From assembly GCA_003991915.1 (NCBI GenBank), contig RQTK01000314.1, positions 339,175 to 403,174 of the forward strand: 64,000 bases of DNA, in the 5' to 3' direction. Each line of letters opens with the position of its first letter. Position 1 is the first letter of the stretch. The position numbers and the translations under genes are program-made. Source of the DNA: Elysia chlorotica. Lineage: Eukaryota > Mollusca > Gastropoda > Plakobranchidae. The notes under the pieces were generated by a model. The model ran no database searches. It had not been told where the DNA came from and worked only from the letters and a program-made list of their open reading frames with translations. Below, in pieces: positions 57,977-64,000 of the stretch.

Positions 57977-60900
57977 CTGAAACAATAAAGAGACATGCAT
58001 TTTAATGTAAACCCTCATTATGCTTTTTTTTTACTCCAGGGGGTAGAATCCAAAAAGAAGTTTTCTCAAGCCCACAATCACGAACATGGAATGATAGAAT
58101 CTCTATCCTTGCCCACTCCTACCCACTTCACTGAAACAATAAAGAGACATGCATTTTAATGTAAACCCTCATTATGCTTTTTTTTTTTTTTAAACAGATT
58201 CATGAGTATTCCTTTACATGAACAATGAATAATGAACATTTCCATTTTTGTGCAATTTAAATTTAAAAAAAATGACTTGGGGGATGGAATACAAATCAGT
58301 GGTGTTTAAATTTAGGTTAATATTAGTATCCCATTAAAAAACATCCTACATTCATACCATGACAATATAACTCACCACATAGTATCACTATCAACGATTG
58401 GACTCTTAAAAGATTAAGAAAATTGATATATTGAAATATTTGAAGGAAAAGAAATCATTAGTAGTTTTAACTTTTAATTTAGAAAGTTTTTGAGAGACAA
58501 CATCATTACTAACTTGCACAAAACCTTAAGTACCATTTCAGACCCGTGAGACCAAACCTTCATCTATAGTCCAGTCTATGTAAAACGGCTAGTGCTGTAA
58601 CGGTACCTCCGGGTGTAATGGTACTTTCCTCATGCCCCCTTTTTCTTCCGTTAAAATAGGTAACTAAAACTGATTTTTCTCCATATGACCAACTTTTCAC
58701 TAAGATAAAAATATCAAGCTAAGCTTAAAATGTAAAGTGCCTTATGTGGTTAGTAAGATATATACACATCTCTCTATATTGAAGATGGTGGTTGAATTTA
58801 TTTTCTATGACGAGCGGTAAAAAATCTACAGTTTTGTGAAGAAACACCTATAACAGGATTTTCAGCGCTAGTGCAAGCTGAATTGCTTAAAAATGTTACC
58901 CTCCCTTTCTTTACACGGTTGACGCGATCGTATCGCAACACACTGGCTGCTTAATGTGTGTAAAATAAAAAATACATAACTTGACCTTCCACGCAGTGTA
59001 ACTTTCGCCCTGATTAAATGGTTAGTTATAAAAAAATCAAAAATGAAAAAATTCAAACGTTTTTCACAGATAAATAGAAGAAATTTCTAAAAGAAAGCTA
59101 CATATTTAGAATCCTTGTCCCATTTGAAATCAATGCATTTAGATAGAAATACTTTTCGTGTACGAATGTGCGAACTTGAAAGACCAAAATACTCTGCAGC
59201 CTCCTGAAGGACCCGCTCCACAATGGCTGCTACTCCTCTACGAAAGGCAAAGGAAATTTGTAATTTTGAGGGTGAGTGAGTGTTTTTATTGCACGTCAGC
59301 ACTGTAAGGGCTTTATTGTGCCCATGATGTCCAGTTTTCTCTTATAAATATAGTGTTCCATCACGCTTTCCAGTTTTCTCTTAGAAACTAATGTAGTACA
59401 TTTTGTATTGGCTTTGCATCTGATGCCGGTATCTGTACCTGAGTAGGTTCAAGTTTGAGCTCGATCTTGGCAAGCTTCTCAGCCATTTCATTACCTTTGT
59501 TTCCAACATGGCTGGTTTCCAGCAGAGAACAATTTTCTTACTATTTTTCTGTAGTTAGTGGATTTTTTTCAGTTTCATTATGTTAAAATTTTTTGAATTT
59601 TTCAAGTTTGCGCCTACGACCGCTTTTACCAGAAAAAGCGAGTCAAAGAGGATTAAAAATTGTTCTTTTCTTGAGGTAAAGACAGTGTTGAGTGCCATGC
59701 ACAGGGCAACTGCCTCTGCAGTAAATATTGACCCCTTCGTGCTCATCCCGCAGCATTTATCTGCTGAGAATGAGTGGCAGACAACTCCGACGCAGGTATC
59801 ATCTTTAGACCCGTCAGTGAAAAGTAGATAATGGTCTGGATGACTTTTTATGATTTCTTCAAATTTTTCTCTATATAATTCTGGAGGGGTTTTATTCTTC
59901 TGGAGAGCTGCTAAGTCAAGAATGCTTCCTGGTCTTTCCAGCATCCAAGGATGGATTTCACAGGAATTGTTTGGTTGTGGCCAATGTAGAGATACCCATT
60001 TCATACACTGTCCCGCCCGCGATATGAAAAATGCTGTTTTGTCCCGCTTTGAGCATTCAAGCCACATGTTTTTTCGGTTGTTGATTTCCACCCTCTACAG
60101 CCATTGCCGTAAACAACTGCACATTTTCATTTTGTTTGTTAAGTTTTGCACTGACCGTTGAGCGTCACATGTTTTGTCCATGCAGTTTGCATACCATTAA
60201 TTTTTAGGAACATCGAGAAAACCACCTTGGGTCTAAATGTAGTTCTGTCAATCTAGGCCGGGCCATAATGACAAAGGCATCAGAGTAGGAAACTTGGGCA
60301 GAAGGTGGAATACACAACGAACAGAGAGTGAAAGAGTTCCCTACAGTTATGTGGACTGCTACTGGCTGTAGGGTAGAGTTGAGACGGAAATTGTCGTGTT
60401 TGCAGGAAAACGACTTCTGTTAAAATAGGTTACTAAAACTGAAGAGGACGATTTTTCTTCGTATGATCAACTTTTCACTAAAGATATAATATCAAGCAAA
60501 GCTTAAAATGTAAAGTGCCTTATGTGGTTAGTAAGATATATATATCATATTGAAGACGGTGGTAGAATTCATTTTCTATTACAAGCGGTAAAATATTTAC
60601 AGGTCTTTTTATTTTTTGGACTGTCCATGTATGTGCAACCTGCCCTGAGAAGCCACTCTTATGTAAAGGAAACTGCTTCCAAATTTGGCACACCAGACAA
60701 AACATTAGGGTGTAATGCAGTGTACTGTGGCAGATTGAACTCTGAGACGCAAAACATGTACATATTTTCAATTTATATTAGTTTAGTAATTTTATCACAA
60801 TTCTTAGAGTTTTATAGATATTGGCTTGAAATTTTGTATGTAAGTTCATAATTGAATTATGTATGCTGTTGCAAAAGGATATTACCATAGAGTAAAAACA

Positions 60901-63159
60901 ATACTGTTTACAGTCAGAGTATGTTGAACAAAAAGTACAATACTTTAAAATAAAATTGTTTTTACCTTACAATACCTTACTTTTTTGGTGGTAGTACGGT
61001 AGTACAAGCTCAATAAATTTCAGTTGTATTCCTCATTGAATTTCCAACATTTTAATATGCAATTTGTCTATATTAGTGAAAAAAAAAAGATAGTGAACAT
61101 TTTTGTAAAACATGTCATAATATGACTAGGAGTGTATACTGTATAGCTAGAATACAGTGGGGTCCAGCTGTGAAAATCTGGGTGCGTAGCGAAAGAGTTT
61201 AATGTATTTGTCACCTAAGTTGATTAACGATCATGTGTTCGTTCCCATTTTACATGCATTAATTATATTCTTAAAAACCCAGTTTATTGAATTGAACACC
61301 TAAAGCTTTTTATAAAAAACAGACACATCTACTTACCGTTAATTTATTTTTTATGATCTTTTAAAATGTGCTATTTTTAAACTTTTTTTTTGTCTTTCTT
61401 GGAATTTGGGCAACATTGTCTTTGTGCTGTTTTTACTATGCGTCCACGTCCTTAAAAAAAATTGAGTCTGTTCAATATTTTTGTGTTGAGCAATTTATGG
61501 CTGTGGTATGCTTAATCTTTGCTTTATGCGGGTTGGTTCAAACAAAGTGGTTTCTTTGTTAATTTGAAAAAATTGTGTAATCGTCAAAATTTAAAATGCC
61601 ATATCTCCGCTTTGGATTCAAGTACAGACTCAACACTTGCACCTATGCTCAGAGTCAAACTCTATGCATTGACTTAGAAATCAAAATAATTCAATGAATT
61701 TGAAAGATCAGTTTTAAGTACCTAGTTAAAACCTTAGTAAAAATCATCAGCTCTATGCTACAACCGCACCTTGAGTAGGCGGAGCTTAACACAGGCAGTG
61801 AGCGGAACATATAAGGCTGAAAAAAAAAACCAGGTCATATAAAGAACCTTTTAAGTCTCCCACCTATCTCTCCTTACACCCATTGGTCCAATTCAATATA
61901 TGAACGGCCCATTCTACTTGAGTGCCTTTCTATGTACAGTGTGACTGAATGTATCATGATTACACAATAGAGAGAAATGGGGCTATCATCGCTAGAACCC
62001 GAGCCACTGTTACCCTTCTCCTCCCCCTCCAACTTGACCGAGTCTTACACAGCTATTATTACACAGCTATCGCCTTATTGTATAATGAACTGCTCAGTAG
62101 ATCTACAGCAGCAAAGGAGAAATGGAGCCCAGATAGAGAGAGAGATAGAGAAAGAGAGAGATAGTAGATAGAAATTGCAGCCAAGAGACAGTGAAGAAGC
62201 ATGGAAAATAGAGCGAGAGGGAATAAGAAGAATGTGCGCTTGTCGCTCTTTCATTATGTGCATCCCCCAAGTTTCCTTGCAAATCTTCTGCAAACCGTAG
62301 GACACAGGGTATAAATCAATACCAAGACCCAGGCAAAAAACATTGAAGCCGTAGTGGTATTGTTTTTTACATTATATTATCTTCAACTTTGAACTTGATC
62401 TAGGCCTAAATCTAGATTTGATATCAGATGTTTGTAATATTGAGTCATTAAATAACTGAATATATTCCTTTTTCTTTTCCTTCAAAGTTCAATACAATTA
62501 TACTTAGTTGTTTTTCAATTTCTTGTAAATGGATGCATAAAAGAGGAATTAAAGTTAAAGCCACGAATATTAATTTGTTCAAATGATCCAAAATAAGAAC
62601 GCCCATACGAAAATGTAATTATCGACACACATAGAACTAACTAACAAAAGTAATACTAATCGAATAGTATCGTATGGGTGATTATAAAATTGATAGCTCT
62701 TGTCATGGCTATCACCTACAAACTTTTTTTGTGTGAAGTTACTACTGAGATGCCGGCAAGCGATCTTGTGAAATCTCTATAGGCCGGCATGCCTGCTGTA
62801 GCCAGCACTCTCCAACCCATGGATTCATAGGTGTATATTTAGACGTCATTCAAATGCTAAGACCATGAGTCCTAGGTGCAAATCTTAAATTCCTTATAAA
62901 GAGAAAAAAGTTGGAGAGGTAGCATAAAGCCCCGCTGATACAAACACCCAGCTGCTTTACATTGTTTCCAATTTGGAATCTGATTGACATAATTAAATTT
63001 TTTTTTTACCTGGTACACCAATGTGGGATTCAATAGTGCGGATGTACTGCTGAGCATTGGGAGGTAAGTCAGAGAACTTGCGAGCTGTTTCTGTGGAAAC
63101 CTTCCACCCAGGGAGAGTGACATACTCCACTTCTACTCTTTGAACATCATCATCTGAGG
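57924..63159 (-). CDS. ADSS2: Adenylosuccinate synthetase, 3' end (minus strand)
   Basis: Catalyses IMP + aspartate + GTP to adenylosuccinate, the first committed step to AMP, in the cytosol. The penultimate exon 63159-63010 encodes [20 protein letters not shown], then [20 protein letters not shown] and IESHIGVP. It aligns closely with the human enzyme (VEVEYETLPGWK, RKWEDLPPQAQNYIR). Its donor CCAG|gtaaaa (phase 1) fits a last exon encoding [17 protein letters not shown] (human [17 protein letters not shown]), present twice at 58130-58078 and 57976-57924. The last intron is about 4.9 kb and contains LINE debris. All upstream exons lie beyond the right edge. The symbol is nominal; invertebrates usually have one ADSS gene. 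Confidence 0.92.
58078..58130 (-). CDS. ADSS2: Adenylosuccinate synthetase terminal exon, proximal copy
   Basis: Same acceptor, coding sequence and stop as the distal copy. It is the first acceptor met by the spliceosome after the penultimate exon, so it may be the default. If transcription ends after the distal copy, that copy lies in the 3' UTR of the proximal one. Confidence 0.85.
58651..58832. repeat. Dispersed repeat, copy 1 (about 180 bp)
   Basis: It shares with 60420-60602 the stretch ttaaaataggtaactaaaac ... agcttaaaatgtaaagtgcc ... gtggttagtaagatatata ... gagcggtaaaaaat, in the same orientation, with moderate divergence. Both lie in the adenylosuccinate synthetase last intron. Confidence 0.8.
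59400..60170 (-). mobile_element. LINE fragment with RNase H domain, minus strand
   Basis: The minus strand reads [20 protein letters not shown], then [39 protein letters not shown] and [15 protein letters not shown], and after a gap [24 protein letters not shown], the AE in FTAEAVAL and the DS of the third block are the RNase H catalytic positions (D, E, D). There is at least one frame break before the last block. Same family as 49391-49790. It is nested in the adenylosuccinate synthetase last intron, in the same orientation as the gene. Confidence 0.88.
60420..60602. repeat. Dispersed repeat, copy 2
   Basis: Partner of 58651-58832, with about 1.6 kb between them that includes the LINE fragment. 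A small insertion (agaggacga) distinguishes it. From 60,610 to 62,990 the intron is AT-rich. The only other notable text is a purine-rich tract at 62135-62162 and the CCGGC-rich piece at 62748-62822. Confidence 0.8.
63010..63159 (-). CDS. ADSS2: Adenylosuccinate synthetase penultimate exon
   Basis: On the minus strand the acceptor is tttcttaacctag (63160-63161) and the donor is G|gtaaaaaaaaa at 63010/63009. An alternative acceptor six bases in (cctcag) would keep the frame. It encodes the conserved region [12 protein letters not shown] to SHIGVP. Confidence 0.9.
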
Positions 63160-63317
63160 CTAGGTTAAGAAAGGTAGATTGATCAGGTGAGCCCATAATC
63201 ATTTTTGATGATTAAGTTTGATTGGGTGATAGGGAAATAAGACTAAATATGATAATAAATTTTGAGAATTCTCAGATCTAAGTATCATACATCGTCAATG
63301 AGCTGTAGTAATAGTTT

Positions 63318-63565
63318 TGGTTAACGTCTAACATCAGCACTACAGAGGCTATATTGTGGACGGACCCCAAGATCAACGTCTGACAATTTTATGTGCTGCC
63401 TCACACGAGACAGGGATGGTATACCATGACTCCTGTCTCAGTCGGTCACATTAGACTGACACCGACCCAACCAGTAAGGGGTGACATCGCCAGAGCTCGA
63501 ATCATGGACTTCCTGGGTCAGAAGCCGGTGTTCTACTTCTGGGCTACCGTACCCCCACCCCTCAA
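63318..63565 (-). mobile_element. Full-length SINE, minus strand
   Basis: The inverted tail (ttttggttaacgtctaacat), complete body (gacaattttatgtgctgcct, accatgactcctgtctcagt) and head (cagagctcgaatcatggact as B box, ccggtgttctacttctgggc as A box). It lies just upstream (in gene direction) of the adenylosuccinate synthetase penultimate exon. From 63,580 to the window end I see nothing recognisable. Confidence 0.88.
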
Positions 63566-64000
63566 CGAGCTAGCAAAAAGGTAACACACTTTTTAAGCTT
63601 TGAATAATAATTAAAAAAAAATAATAAAAAAAAGAATTTGCTGTGTTATTAGTCCAAATTCTACTATTGCTTTTCATCAATTAGTTGGAAACAATCAAGT
63701 GCATTTATATGAGCCATTCTCAAAAGGCTATGGCAGGTTAAATATACCAATTTTGCACCTTGACTAAGCTACTTTAATCAGGGTGTCCTGCAAATAAGTT
63801 CCCTCAAATGTACTATCTGGGAAAAAAATGTACTACCTAGAAAATTGAGAGAAATATACAATATGCCCATAACCAGGATTTTACTTATATCAAACTGAAC
63901 CTGTTAAAAACCTTAGCTTATCTCACCATATAAGTGCATTAGTTATGTCTTGTTTATAACAGTATGTCTTGTTAAAAATATCAATGAGATTAGACAGGTC

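Larger units (their letters stand above)
57881..58190. repeat. 154-bp tandem duplication containing a terminal exon
   Basis: tccagggggtagaatccaaa starts at 57881 and again at 58035. The copies appear identical over about 150 bp, differing only in the length of the T run at the end. Each carries an acceptor, the last 17 codons and the stop of adenylosuccinate synthetase. Confidence 0.93.

Noticed and set aside
58651-60602. The direct repeats as long terminal repeats of a retroelement
   Set aside because: The interval holds only a LINE RNase H fragment. No primer-binding site, polypurine tract or gag/pol order is visible, and the repeat ends lack tg...ca borders.

Overview
This is animal nuclear DNA: AT-rich intergenic and intronic sequence, short exons with clean GT/AG borders, many microsatellites and satellites, and dense tRNA-derived SINEs, LINE scraps and DNA-transposon relics. 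The repeat style and protein similarities suggest a lophotrochozoan, most likely a gastropod mollusc. That placement is an inference. Only four host genes can be supported. Most of the rest is repeat or unannotatable sequence.

Layout. 1-3,800 holds a 52-bp tandem array, (GA)n, an old SINE and a large 30-bp satellite with microsatellites. 4,404-9,931 (+) is the 3' part of a DRAM-type six-membrane-span lysosomal/autophagy protein gene. 9,932-17,588 is repeat-rich intergenic DNA. 17,589-27,714 (+) is a complete HAD-superfamily phosphatase gene of the phosphoglycolate/glycerol-3-phosphate phosphatase (PGP)/chronophin group. 27,715-30,600 is AT-rich 3' flank, followed by a 39-bp satellite (30,620-31,510), SINEs, TAG/TATC microsatellites and two inverted LINE tails (33,161-36,465). 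38,024-46,808 (+) is NAA40, the N-terminal acetyltransferase of histones H4/H2A, with a Tigger-like and a mariner relic in its introns. 47,300-53,460 is a graveyard of SINE and LINE pieces plus a decayed coding remnant of unknown family. 57,924-63,159 (-) is the 3' end of adenylosuccinate synthetase, whose other exons lie beyond the right edge.

The most interesting structure is in the PGP-like gene. After constitutive exon 5 there are three homologous exons in tandem (A 23,713-23,863; B 24,386-24,536; C 24,587-24,737). Each is exactly 151 bp, starts in phase 0, ends in phase 1, and fits the same neighbours. Using one gives an uninterrupted protein of about 301 residues; using two shifts the frame. 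B and C are only 50 bp apart, probably too close to be spliced to each other. The cassette encodes part of the cap domain, including the loop that sets substrate choice in the mammalian relatives. The position aligned with mammalian PGP Leu204/chronophin His182 is Tyr, Phe or Leu in A, B and C. This looks like a one-gene system for making three phosphatases of different substrate preference by mutually exclusive splicing.

A second unusual structure is the adenylosuccinate synthetase terminal exon, which sits in a near-identical 154-bp tandem duplication, so the gene has two equivalent last exons. The four genes belong to separate processes (autophagy/lysosome, metabolite repair, histone N-terminal acetylation, purine synthesis), and I see no operon-like relationship.
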